This document shows positions 1-11,398 of a stretch of DNA of 64,000 bases, one piece after another (the stretch's first letter is position 1; the number at the start of each line of letters is the position of its first letter). Below the pieces are notes generated by a model. That model searched no databases and was not told the DNA's origin. It saw only the letters and a program-made list of their open reading frames with translations. The DNA comes from Chrysoperla carnea (lineage: Eukaryota; Arthropoda; Insecta; Neuroptera; Chrysopidae). The stretch is from assembly GCF_905475395.1 (NCBI RefSeq), contig NC_058340.1:59250181-59314180 (forward strand), given 5' to 3'. The position numbers were made by a program, and so were the translations under genes.

Positions 1-420
1 TGGCTTTTTATTTGTTCACGGGCGTGATACCTGCCCACTTCGCTTTAGTTGATATCAGACTTAACATCATGTTATTTTATTTGGTACTCTACTTGGGTAT
101 AGATGAAAATATTCAATTATCCATCGCAATTTTCACACCCCACCTTTCCACCCCCCCCGGAGATTAAAAATACATAAATCTTTGAAGCTGGTTATATATC
201 GTGTTAAAATTTGTGCTTAATCAATGCGTAAGTCTTTAAATTTGAAGCATATTCTCTCTCGGGCTGTTTACTATCTTTATACCAAATTTCATTAAAATCG
301 GTTAAGTAGTTTAGGCGTGATTGCGTAACATACAGACAGACAGAGTTATTTTGAGTGAGGATACGGACATAATTGGTTTCGATACGAGGAATCGAACAAG
401 TAATCAAGCATAAATACTCA
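1..420 (-). repeat. Dispersed transposon remnant, cut by window edge
   Basis: Read on the minus strand, this stretch has a chain of motifs familiar from insect repeat families: a GTCTGTCTGTATGTTACGC run, then ACGCCTAAACTACTTAACC, then a sequence reading 'gattttaatgaaatttggt'. Nearer the window start is a segment around ATCAACTAAAGCGAAGTGGG. I see no usable ORF; a short open frame at 204-407 is carried by the repeat. The family is not resolved and the element runs off the window. Confidence 0.45.
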
Positions 421-2100
421 TAGGAATTTTGAGGGTATGTCCAATGGGCTTCATGAAAATAAGAGAAGTAACATATTTTTAATTAAAAAATCCTATATTT
501 TCATACAAGTTTATCGTACATTTCTGTACCAAAGATTAAAAGAACGATTTTCTATCCTTGTTATTAACCCAAGTATATAACTCTATACATGAGGCTTTAG
601 ATTATACATTCAGTATTATAAAATGATCAAGTAATTAAACACCTAAGCTAACGTTTAGCAGGCAACTGTGTTCGTAATAAAATTAATTAAGTTAGTAATT
701 TATTCAAGATAAATAATGTAACTACATATTGTGTATCGATAGTAAAACTAACATCATTTATTAAGGTAGTTTGGTCATAACGCCACTTTTCCTAAGAATT
801 AACTGAAATTAAATTAAAGTGATAGTCTAGGTGTTTTAAATTTATCAAAATTAAATAAAATCATTCAATCGATTATGAAGCAAGATATTTATAATAACAG
901 TGTATATAATTAACATACAACAGATCGATAAAGTATAAAAAATTCATAATTTCGAGGACATCTTAAAGATCGTCTTAGGTATGCTCGAAAATACTTTAAT
1001 AAAACACTTAGACGAGGAAATTTAACACAAAAAACGTCAAGAAAATTTCTAAAGTAAGATGCAGTTTTTTGCATTCGGTTCTCGAAGGTATTTATAAACT
1101 TTGTGAACATTTCAAATTATGGGGAGATAATTTTCCTCGTTTGTTCATTTAAAAATGCATTTTAACAATGCTGAATATGGTTACTCAGGGGTGTTTGGGG
1201 TCTCTGAACACGAATCCGATGTTGAAAAAATTCCTCGAAGTACCTGGGAACCTGGCCATCCTGATTATACCCACTGCGTCTAAGTATTATGTAAAGTAAC
1301 TGGACTTTTTTCATAAATAGTGCGTGTAATCATGTATACAGGGTGGCTTGTGACTCAATAAACACAGCTTCAGAGCGTTTTCTGCAGACAATTTTGATTT
1401 CGAAGATGCCTTATGTACTTATGTCAAAAACAAAATAATTAAGGAGTTATATGCACCATTAAATTTAACCAATAAAGTCATTGTTGAGTAAAGTTGCCTA
1501 ACACAAATTTAATGGTTCAAAATGTCACCTCCGCTGCCACACAACACATTATTGCTTTTCTAGTTATTGAAGACGCAACTCTCTGAAGAGCATCTGGGCC
1601 ACTATATAAGCATATTTTTATGAATTTGACTATAACGGCCATACTTCTTTATTGTACATCTTTGAACTATACTCTAGAAATGTGGTTCCTTCGACAGTCT
1701 CATTACTGTTTAAGATGTCTAAGGTGTTCATAACATTTCTTTTAGGGTGAAGAGCCATATATCACGGAAAAAAAAGAAGTGAAGCGAAAACAATCGATTA
1801 AAAATTATTTAAGCTCCCCATAATTTAATCTTCCCTAAAATGTTGGTGAAAATTAAAATTCCTGAGGTTCAAAAATAATAACTATAAAAAAATATAATTT
1901 TTATGTTTATTAATTTAACTTACTTTTAAAGAATGGGGTAAAAATTGTTCCAGAAACTCTAAAATACTAGGAAATTCGTCTTCATGTACCAATCGAAAAT
2001 TTTTTCCTTCAGGCAACAATTCCATAGCTAGAACAAAACAAAAAAAAATTTAAACTTCACAGTATTTCAAATCAATATATTTCTTGAAATTTTTATAAAT
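421..2100. other. Gene-free, AT-rich stretch
   Basis: I see no ORF with coding character, no convincing splice pair and no RNA gene. A short CAGGGTGGCTTGTGACTC motif at about 1340 resembles the end of a DNA transposon, but I found no matching partner end. Confidence 0.5.
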
Positions 2101-2104
2101 CTAC

Positions 2105-2380
2105 AGGTAAGATATTCCGTTCTCGGTATGCCTAGGGTAGCGGATTCTATTCCCGCCGTCACAACCAAAATTAATTTTAATACTAGTTGCGATTGGCTGG
2201 TATATTGCATGGTATATGCATGATGGAGGTGCATTCAGCCTCTGAAAATAATTGAGGAGCTGACAATGAAATTATCAACGGAAAAGTTGGTAAAACACAT
2301 ATATGGTAGCTGGTAGCACAATGGTCTCTATAGCCTAAGTGTGTCCTTCGTGGACAGCCAATATAACCTCTCCTAACCTA
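2105..2380 (+). mobile_element. tRNA-derived SINE, 5'-truncated head
   Basis: The segment CGGTATGCCTAGGGTAGCGG followed by GATTCTATTCCCGCC is a B-box-like T-arm. The same sequence, with the partner A box, appears in opposite orientation at about 49195-49296. Downstream is a body of about 200 bp containing 'tggtagcacaatggtctcta' and ending in 'cctctcctaaccta'. The A-box half of the tRNA head is missing here, so this copy is probably 5'-truncated and inactive. Confidence 0.5.
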
Positions 2381-5300
2381 AAGTACAGGTAAGATTGTGT
2401 ATGAGATTCGCAGTTCGTTGCTAATTTTATTTTAATTTTTATCTTATCTTGTTCGTTTCTTGTTTTCTAAATCATTAATCATTTACGTGACGAGGGAGTA
2501 GGCTCAAGTGCAAAAAATGAAATTTAGCGTTCCGTATTTTATGGATAGCTCCCTCGAGCGTAGCTAAGTAAAAACGACGTTCTATTAACATCGAATCAAA
2601 AAGCTCGTTTTCATTATGAGGTCATCAAAGATTATCTTACAATATTAACAATTTTAAAACTAAAGCATTATTTTATTAATAATAAAGGTGAACTTTATTC
2701 ATGCAATAAAATTAAATGTGCTTGCATTAAATGCAGCTGTATCAACAATCAACATAACGAAAGAGATAGTTATGCCAATGCAATGCAGTAGAACACTATT
2801 ATTGGTGTAGGTATACTATATGGGAGACACTTTTTATATTGTACAGATATGACGTCATTAGTCTATATGTGTTTTATATTTTAAAAAATATTGCGCTAAA
2901 AAGTACATTTTAATTTAAATAAAAATTCTAGGAAACAAATTAAAAATAGTTTTCCGAATCATAAACTATTTTTTAATTCAAATTGTTATTATTATTATCC
3001 ATTTTTCTTTAAAAATTTAATTAATAAATAAATATTAAACCTGCGAAAAATTACTCTTTACATATAACTTTTCATGTACCAATATGTAGATTAAAAGACA
3101 CTAAGTATTAGGCTAGTTTCCTTTCACAGGAAAAAAGTTGTTAAACTCGAGTGAAAAGTTTCGACAAAATTCAACAAGTTTTTAATCGAAATTTACTTAA
3201 AAATTTAAACTGCTCGAATCTGCCACATCTAAATTTGCATTATTTTTTCATTGCACTCAACAATATTGTAGCCTGCCAACCCCAAATGGTACTAAATTTA
3301 AATGACTAGGCTAGGAGAAGTTAAACGTTATCGATCCATTCTGATTTTCCTAGCTGTTTCATTAAATGGCTAAATACATTCATGTCGTCAATGGCGCCGT
3401 TTAGTAAAAAGGCTAGGCTGTTAATTGGACAGCTAATTAAGCTAATTGGCTGCGACAAATACACGAAACTAGGTCTTTTTTATACTTTATCAGCCTGTTG
3501 CATGTTAATTATGTGTACTTTAAGGATAAATATCTCACTTTAAAATTAATTGAAAAACTTCATTTTTTTTTTACAAATTAAATACACCTAGATTAACAAT
3601 ATATTTTAATTTCATAAAAGTGGATGTACGATCAAACTACCTAAACAAACATTTTTCAAATTTTCCACAAATATTGATATATTTGGAAAGAGGAGACGGT
3701 CGAATATTTTAATAGAATTTCATCAAAAATATTTTTTAAAAGCTTAAAAAAGTAGAATAATAATGATTAAAACATATTTAGATAAATACTCCATACATAA
3801 AAACTTTTGTCGTTATTATCAAAAACAAAAGCCTTATTTCCTGTTCTAATAACAAAATAATATGGCATAAAATATAATGAAAACTTTATCAACTAACAAT
3901 ATTGTTACGAACGCGCCATGGCAACAATAATAATATATAACAGCTGTTGGTAGGTGTGTGTGTGAGTGTGTATGTACCATGGTGACATAGTGATGGTAAT
4001 GAACATCGGAAGAACAGTGAGGAAAAATAGGAGAATGGTTGCTGTGCATGTAATTAATTTTAATTCTGATAACCCAATATGAACAACATTTATATCGGGT
4101 GTCACATGAATAACGGTAATAAGTATAGAGTCGTCCATAAATCACGTAAAAGAAGCAAATAGCGCTGAATTTACCGGCTGGCATTTTCATTTGGTCCAGT
4201 TCTGACAATAACATCCATGAGAAAACCATATCAGTCTCAATATCATGTCAACCGATTTCGATGATTCCTTTTTTAGAGACAAATTAGTGAGTGTACTTCA
4301 GATTCACTAAACATCACACAAAGAAACTTTTAACAAAAAAACAACTGACTTCAAAAACTAACTGTTCCAAAACAAATTAATATGCACTAAAAAGTAAAAA
4401 ATAACGATAACTTAATGTAGTTACTATAATTGTTATTTTTGAAGTTGCTGTCAGCCAAGTTAATGTAGCAAACTGTTCTGTCACAGTTGTTTCCTTATAT
4501 TATCGTTATTTATTATGCTTTTTAAGAAATATTTGAAAATTTAATATAAATTAAAATATCAATATTTTACGATATCAATATATTAGTTATCGACGATAAT
4601 TTTACATATCGATAATCCTATTTTAATATATTGATATTGAAGTTATCTTTAGCCATCCTTAAAGATAAGTTATAGCACTAACAGCTGTTGGTAAGAGACA
4701 AGGTATGCGACAAGGAAGATTAAACGATAGATCGTCTGCTGTGTCTATTACCAGCACTGGAAAATGACGTTCTAAAGTTTTGAGGAAAATTCTTCTAAAT
4801 GCCTGAAAGAAGTAGAAAAGAACATTGAGGGAATAGTGAGCTGAATATAAAGCTGGACATACTTCAAGGTGACGATTTAAGAAGGTTTTATCTGTTTTCT
4901 AAAACAGAGCAGCACAAGGAACGTTTAATACCCGAGGAAGTGTTGGCATTCAGACCAATCCCTCCAATCGATGGTTTTCAAAATATCGAAAGTTTGAAGT
5001 TTTCAAAATGTCGAAGCATTAAGATTTAGAGGAAATCATTTCTACGAAGAAATGCACTTTATAGATGACTAAAATAACGTTTATTGTTGAACATTTTCAT
5101 AATATATAAAAAAAATAGAAAAAAAGCTTGCGTCCGTTTGTTTTAATTTTCTTTAAAGGAAAAAAAATTTTTAGGTCAGTTGGTCCAGAGAGGATTTCTA
5201 TATTAAAAATGGCAACTTAAACAGTTCAAGTTTAAATGGTTGCACCGTAATGTATATTATGGAATCCAATATTTTGCCTGGTTTTAAAGAACATTAATAA

Positions 5301-5479
5301 GTGTCTATAAGCATTCACAATTTTTTAGAAGTTTCTAAAAAAGAGAGTTTTAGAGGCAAGTTCTTTTTTCCACACAGTGCGGGCAAGTTTCTAAGTACTA
5401 TTGTTACGTAACAATATTTTCATGAGATTCTAAAATACTGAGCACAATGATCTCAAAGTACTGTTTCATTGCACACTCT
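2381..5479. other. Gene-free stretch with simple repeats
   Basis: I recognise no gene. A GT-rich microsatellite lies at about 3950-3975. The region around 4500-4640 is rich in TATCGATA-like palindromic steps. The open frame at 3846-4229 (minus) is rich in H, Y, C and I and runs through the microsatellite, so I do not consider it a gene. Confidence 0.5.
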
Positions 5480-5515
5480 GTATATACACACACACGCACA
5501 CACATACACGTAGAT
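5480..5515. repeat. CA microsatellite
   Basis: A tatacacacacacgcacacacatac-type dinucleotide run seen directly in the sequence. It is a simple repeat with no associated gene. Confidence 0.8.
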
Positions 5516-5929
5516 ATGACGTAAGTATTTCGATAAATAAATATTTTTATGTCAAATTCAAGCATTTATTTAAAAAAAAAAAAAAAAACAAACAAACTGC
5601 CTTTGTATTTATTCGTTTCCTCTTATAAATACGCTAAGAAGGTTTTTCATGGAAATAGAAGAAAACATCACACTACAATAAGCGTACAATGCATACAAAC
5701 TATATATCCAATTTATTTTAGGTGGAAAATAAAAAATTTATTTCGGGTAGGACTCAAACACAACAATCTCGGAGATCAAAACATCTGAGTTTTCATCCAA
5801 TTAAAAAATAATAAGGATTTATTATATCAAAATGTAATTACATCAAATAATATACATTTATAAATTGAAAATTGGTTTTCAAATAAATATTTTAAGCCTT
5901 ATGAGAGCAAAAAAAAATTTTAAAACAAA

Positions 5930-6290
5930 AGGTTCTCGATTTTCATACTCTTCGGGTGCGGAACTCTAAACTTGCACTTGAAATATATCTAAGAACTCCC
6001 CGTTAGATAACCTTTTTCCTAAGAGCCTTCTCCAAAATTTACCGATTTTGAGAATCATCGCTTATTTTTTAGTTGTTCCGGGTACGGAACCCTAAACTCG
6101 CACTTGTAACATTACTAAGAACACTCTTCATAAAATTACCTTTCAAACGAAACAAAAAAACTAAAATCGGTTCATCCGTTAGGCGCTACGATATCACAGG
6201 CAGACAGACGCACACACATAGCGGTCAAACTTATAATACCCCCTTTTTTAGTTCGGGGGTTAATATAAAACTGGCAGCTTATAAATGCCA
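5930..6290 (+). mobile_element. RTE-like LINE 3' end remnant
   Basis: The segment reads 'aaaatcggttcatccgttag', then 'gctacgatatcacaggcaga', a CAGACAGACGCACACACA run and finally TAATACCCCCTTTTTTAGTTCGGGGGTT. I recognise this order as a common 3' tail of insect RTE-type non-LTR elements. Upstream a unit of about 120 bp is duplicated: 'gtgcggaactctaaacttgc' near 5956 and 'gtacggaaccctaaactcgc' near 6081. A reverse-complement relative lies at about 62880-63180. No reverse transcriptase is left here. Confidence 0.5.
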
Positions 6291-8220
6291 AGTCTCAAAA
6301 AAAAAAGAAGGGGTGGAATTGAAAAACCTATAGATAGGAAAACCTTTTCTAAATTTCCAACCTTTTAAGAGATTTTCTTGAGACTTCATTAAAATATGGT
6401 GAATAAAAAGTGAAAACAACAAGCGTTTTCGAAAAGCGTTTTCGTTTACTTTGTATAGATATCCAAAGCGAAATATCACTCACTCAATGACGATTGACTG
6501 ACTGCAACTCATTCGAATAACTGCTAGTTTATAATAACTACTAATTATAAAAAGGTAAATCTAACGATTATACCTATCAATTTTAAAATAATAATTGATA
6601 GGTTATAAATAATAATAATCAAATTAAATAGTTTTTAATTGTATCGTTTAATCATTTTTAATAATAATTGTATTATCATGTCAGGCAAACAAAATTATTT
6701 AATTGAACGTCATATGATAAAAAATTCATTAAATGATTTAAAATTTAATTTATCGTATATGGAAATTAAAAAAACGTCAATGAAAATTGTTTAATAACAT
6801 TCATTTATTTAAATTTTTAGGAAAAAGTTTAAATAGTCCCCGGGACAGCATCCTTTTTGTTAAATTATTAATACGTACTTGAAACTTCGAGAGTAGATTC
6901 TTTTTGGTAAGTCTACTTTCTCTCTACGTTTTTTTTCGAAAGCGCTTCGTTTTCACGATAACATCATATTTAAGCTATGGATTTAAAAAACGCAGCAAGG
7001 ACAGTATTATCGGACACTAAGACCACTTGTAATTATTAAAGAATAAAATATTTTGTTTGATAAAAATACTACACCAATGAGTTGGTCTACCACCTCGAAC
7101 ATACCGTACTTAAATATGACGTTATCATGCTCATCTGAAAACGCAGCATTTTCGAATAAAGTCGTAGAGGGGAAGTTTTGTTGACTCGTCAAAAGCAATA
7201 ATACAATAAATAAGCCGGGAAAAAGTATCGAAAAACTAAGAATAGGGAGATAGCCCCGATTTTAATGAAACTTCGAATCCGATGTCAGATTAGAAGAATT
7301 CTGTCACGTATTCCAAAAATCGTGCCATTTTTCACACGAAATTCCACTTTTTGGCATAAAAACGGCAAACAAAGTATTTATTGTCCAAACTGCTAACTAG
7401 GAGATATTTTTTGTCGATAATTACGAATCTAATGTCAGATTAACGGATTCATTTAACAAAAAAAGTGCTGTCCAGCGGACTTAAAAAGATACACTTCGAG
7501 GCGACCTTAAATCTCATCTCACTTCTGCTTTCAGAATCATTAATACAACAATAATAAAATTTTATATTAAAATTTGTTTCTGAATATGTCACACAAGTAT
7601 TTTGCAAAATATTAATCGGATAAATTAACAAATCTTGTATAAGTAAAGAATTTTTTTTAATATTTTGATAAGACAAAATTATCTTATTTGCAAAATTTTT
7701 CAATCTTTTGTCAGATAAAAGCCTTACTTAAGAAATAAATGAACCTAAAATTCAAAATCAAATTCAAGGCCACTGTTATATGACACTTTTTTGAATTCAA
7801 CAACTCCGATACATTTTCTGGATAGATATTATGAATTAGTTATCATGAATGTATCATTAACGATATATAAGTCTGTTAATTATCGATTTAAATTTTAAGA
7901 AACGAATGCTATTTTCATTGAACATCCTGTACATATATATGATGTTAAGTTTCGAATTTCTTTGAAATTTCAAAGAGCTTATTTTATTAATGTTCGTTTT
8001 GCCAATGTCTTCCTACTATCTATGCAATTTTTTACTAAACCCTGTTCTTATCCGTAAGCTACAACTATACATAATATATAATACAGAAAATATAATCAAT
8101 AATATCGATAATATTTCATTATACAACTATTTGAACTAGAAAATACATATTGATCTATTATGTATGAAATAACTTTGCAAAAACATTTATACACATAGGT
8201 ATGTTAACAATTACAAATAT
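6291..8220. other. Gene-free stretch
   Basis: I see no coding signal or RNA gene. The short open frames here lack plausible splice context and have AT-driven composition. The sequence 'cgaatcygatgtcagattar' occurs at about 7266 and again at about 7423, a weak local duplication. Confidence 0.5.
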
Positions 8221-8480
8221 ACATTTAAACAAGTGAAAACAAACAATTGACTGAGTTAATTGTTGAAATACCATGTATAGACAGTATTGATTAGGCAACT
8301 GTTTATTTTTTTAATTCATATAAGTAATGCAATTTGCAATCTCACGGGTAAACAATGATGCCTACAAAAAAATATTTCAAACACAATATGTGACAATATT
8401 TTTACAGGAATTTATTACATTTACGTCATACAAATTGCCTAGTTAACTACAAAACAGCCAGACTACTCTAAAATTATATT
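8221..8480. repeat. Dispersed repeat, copy 1
   Basis: It begins with CAAGTGAAAACAAACAATTG and ACTGAGTTAA, a run shared almost exactly with 9131-9160. It continues with a GTTGAAATACCATG motif shared with about 10644. Its right part (8400-8460), read in reverse complement, matches 'aactaggcaatttgtat.gcg' at about 58534, so two repeat families may be joined here. Confidence 0.55.
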
Positions 8481-9130
8481 TTTAATGTAATAAAGCGTGT
8501 TTTTTAGTTTTTGCTATAATTTACTGTTATTATTCTTGATTCTTTAATTCCAATCCCAATGTTATTACTCGACACGCGTTATAATTTTTGAAACATCTGT
8601 GCACTATTAAGGACTCCGAGGAGTAAAGGAGTGCAATTTTTTCAATTGCTTGTGGGTGGAATTTTTAAATCAAGACCTGTACAAATACGCTAATCCGCAC
8701 ATACTTTTGTAAGCCCATACAGTAAACACCTCAATGTGCAGTTACTAAAGCTTAAAAAATACAAATGTGTCTACTTTTATTCAAATCACACTATATCTAA
8801 TGCAATAATACAGAATAATGCATTTTTCGATAAATTACATATTAACGTGAAGTTAATTTGTAGTTATTTCAAACATGTAAAAAATAAATGACTCAATGTT
8901 AACCGATGCGATGGAACAAAATCAATAGAACTCTATATTAATGAATTTTCAATTATTTTTTATGAATTCTAAGAATTATGTTTCCGTGGGTATTATATGG
9001 TAGTGTAAAAACTGTAAACAATTAAATATTTTTATAAGAATGATTAAATTCTGTTTATATTTTTTGGATTTCATTATAATAACACCCTCATTAAGGAAGT
9101 TAATATATTCACCCCAAAAATCAATATTAA

Positions 9131-9480
9131 CAAGTGAAAACAAACAATTGACTGAGTTAACTGTTGAAATCCCAAGTGTAGATAGTGTTAATGACCCAAT
9201 CGTTTGTTTTTTTACGACATGTAAATAAAGATATCATCCACTCTCAGATAGCCACACACATGTAACTGATATTCCCATATAAAACACTAAAAAATTTGCA
9301 CCTAATTTGCTCCCTCGCGTTTAAACAGTGATGTTTACCAAAAAATGTTGTTTATTTTTTTATAGGGAATATTTTTTATATTTAAACTTTTGTTCTATCT
9401 CTAACGGTTTACAAGATGGGTCCTACGGAACCAATACCCAATTGTCCTATAAAAAGTTGTTGCTCATTTACTTAATTTTG
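9131..9480 (+). repeat. Dispersed repeat, copy 2
   Basis: This copy shares its first 30 or so bases with the copy at 8231. It then carries 'acttttgttctatctctaac' (about 9388) and a GGTTTACAAGATGGG block, which recur at about 10835 and 55575. I see no ORF of element type. It is probably a decayed non-autonomous element. Confidence 0.55.
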
Positions 9481-10235
9481 TCATAATCTTAATTTTTGTT
9501 AACCTAGTGGTGGATTTACAATTAGGCTAAGTAGTCTTTAATTTTCGAAAGTAAAGAAATAGTGGTAAAATACTTTTTGGCTAAAAATTAAAGTAAACGA
9601 CCAATTTCGGGTAGAGACACCTGTAAAGGGCCCTTAGGGTGGGTGGCAGGTTAATAAGGACTAAAAAAGATGTGCGCAAACTGTCTAAATTCAGGTGGCA
9701 AAATTGCAATATCCTTCTGGAGGCAAATATGTAAATTCGTCATTGTTTTAAACGCCAATTTTAAACGCGAAGATCAACACCGACGTTAAACAAAATTCAC
9801 GAAGTGGGTATGTATACCGAAATCTTATCGAAGCTTTAGCACTTAAAATTATTTACTCAATTTAAATATAGCCTGCGAAAAACTGACACAGATTATACTT
9901 GAGGGACCTCTATATCCTTCTTAATCAGTCGGTGTTATAATTGTCAAATGAAATACAGTGGATGTAATAATTTTATTATAAAGAAATAATTACAAGATTT
10001 ACACTAACAAGGTTACGAAAAAGCAAAATCGTATACATAATTAGGTAAACATTGATTATATGATTAAAGAATACGGGAAGCCGTCACTCAAACTTATTTA
10101 ATTACCTACATACTCCATATATTTTTATATTTTGACTATATAATTCATACCTATATTCAATGAATTTGTTAGCTTTATAGTCCGTAGGTCAGTGACAAAT
10201 CTACATTAACAATCTCTCAAGCCATTATAGAGTAG
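9481..10235. other. Gene-free stretch
   Basis: I found no gene, RNA or clear repeat boundary in this AT-rich stretch. Confidence 0.45.
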
Positions 10236-10642
10236 TATCGTTAGTCAAAAATAAATCATGAATTTTAAAAAAACTTAAAATTTATGTAAAAATATACTTA
10301 AATATTCTGATTTCGAGTCATAAAAGTACATTTTTCTTTTAAAATATTAAAATTAAAAATCGTAATTTTTAAACTGTATATCACGTGACCTAAAATGCGG
10401 GTAAGCCCTGCTGTGATGTCATAGCGGTATGAGTCATAGACCATCAGTTAGTTCAATGTAGACAGCTGGGTATAATATATACATAGATAATAAATATTTA
10501 TATTTTTTATAATCAGATGTCTATGAATATATCTGTCAAACTTATTTGTGTTTTTTCGTATCGTGATACCCATATTACGTCATCAAATTGGATGCCCTCG
10601 TTTTTGACAGTTTAAAAAAAGTTAAAAATTTAATTTAAGTTT
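10236..10642 (+). repeat. Interspersed repeat of about 400 bp, copy A
   Basis: This block is nearly collinear with 23688-24088, from TATCGTTAGTCAAAAATAAA to 'aaaatttaatttaagttt'. Both copies carry the CACGTGACC/GACGTGACC region, 'gggtaagccc', 'gatgtcata.cggtatgagt' and 'cgtcatcaaattggatgccc'. Both lie on the plus strand and differ mainly by scattered substitutions and a few small indels. I see no terminal inverted repeats or ORF, so the class is unknown. Confidence 0.7.
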
Positions 10643-11170
10643 GTTGAAATACCATGCACAGACAGTGTTGATTACTCTATCACATAACAGATACATAACT
10701 GATATTCCCATAATGCAAACATACCATACAATTTACGCCTAATTTGCGCCCGCTCGGGTAAACAGTCATATTTACGAAAAAAAGTTTCAAACAAAAGTTA
10801 GTTATTTTTTATAAGGAATATTTTTTACGTTTAAACTTTTGTTCTATCTCTAACGGTTTAGACCCAATTGACCTATTTTGCTCATTTACGAATTCGACCT
10901 CACTTTTTACGTCCTGAGTACGCTATAAAAAATTCATCTTGATATCTCTTTTCGTTTTTGAGTAATCGTGATGACAGACGGACAGATAAACGACAGACGA
11001 CAAACAGACAACCAGAAATGGACTAATAAGGTGATTTTATGAACACCTATATCAAATTTTTTTGCTTAGCATCAATATTTTTAAGCGTTACAAACTTGGG
11101 ACTAAACTTAATATATCTTGCATATAACATATATTATGCATGGTATAAAAAGTATTAACATTTATTTAAA
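10643..11170 (+). repeat. Dispersed repeat, copy 3, with tail
   Basis: It starts with GTTGAAATACCATGCACAGA, contains 'acttttgttctatctctaac', then 'tatctcttttcgtttttgag' and a CAGACGGACAGATAAACGAC stretch. It ends in 'aacacctatatcaaattttt' and 'gttacaaacttgggactaaa'. A reverse-complement echo of the last motif lies at about 38865-38890. It looks like the tail of a non-LTR or non-autonomous element. No protein-coding part is visible. Confidence 0.5.
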
Positions 11171-11364
11171 AGTATCTAATTAATATTTGTATTCAAATAT
11201 AAGTAATTTTAAATTTAATTAATTAATTAACCGTTACCTATAATTACAACGTATTATATTTTTTTTTAATTAAAATAATTCAAAATAAATTCTGTATAGT
11301 CCAATAATTTGTACAAATATCTATAAATTTTTCAAATATTTAGATCAATTAAATATTTAATGTG

Positions 11365-11397
<33 letters not shown>
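11365..11397. repeat. Poly(A) run, 33 bases
   Basis: An uninterrupted run of 33 A, counted in the sequence. It could be the tail of a retroposed element or a slippage-prone homopolymer. No target-site duplication is obvious. Confidence 0.85.

Positions 11398-11398
<1 letters not shown>

Noticed and set aside
3846-4229. 127-aa minus-strand frame
   Set aside because: Rich in Y, H, C and I, runs through a GT microsatellite, and has no family motif or splice context.
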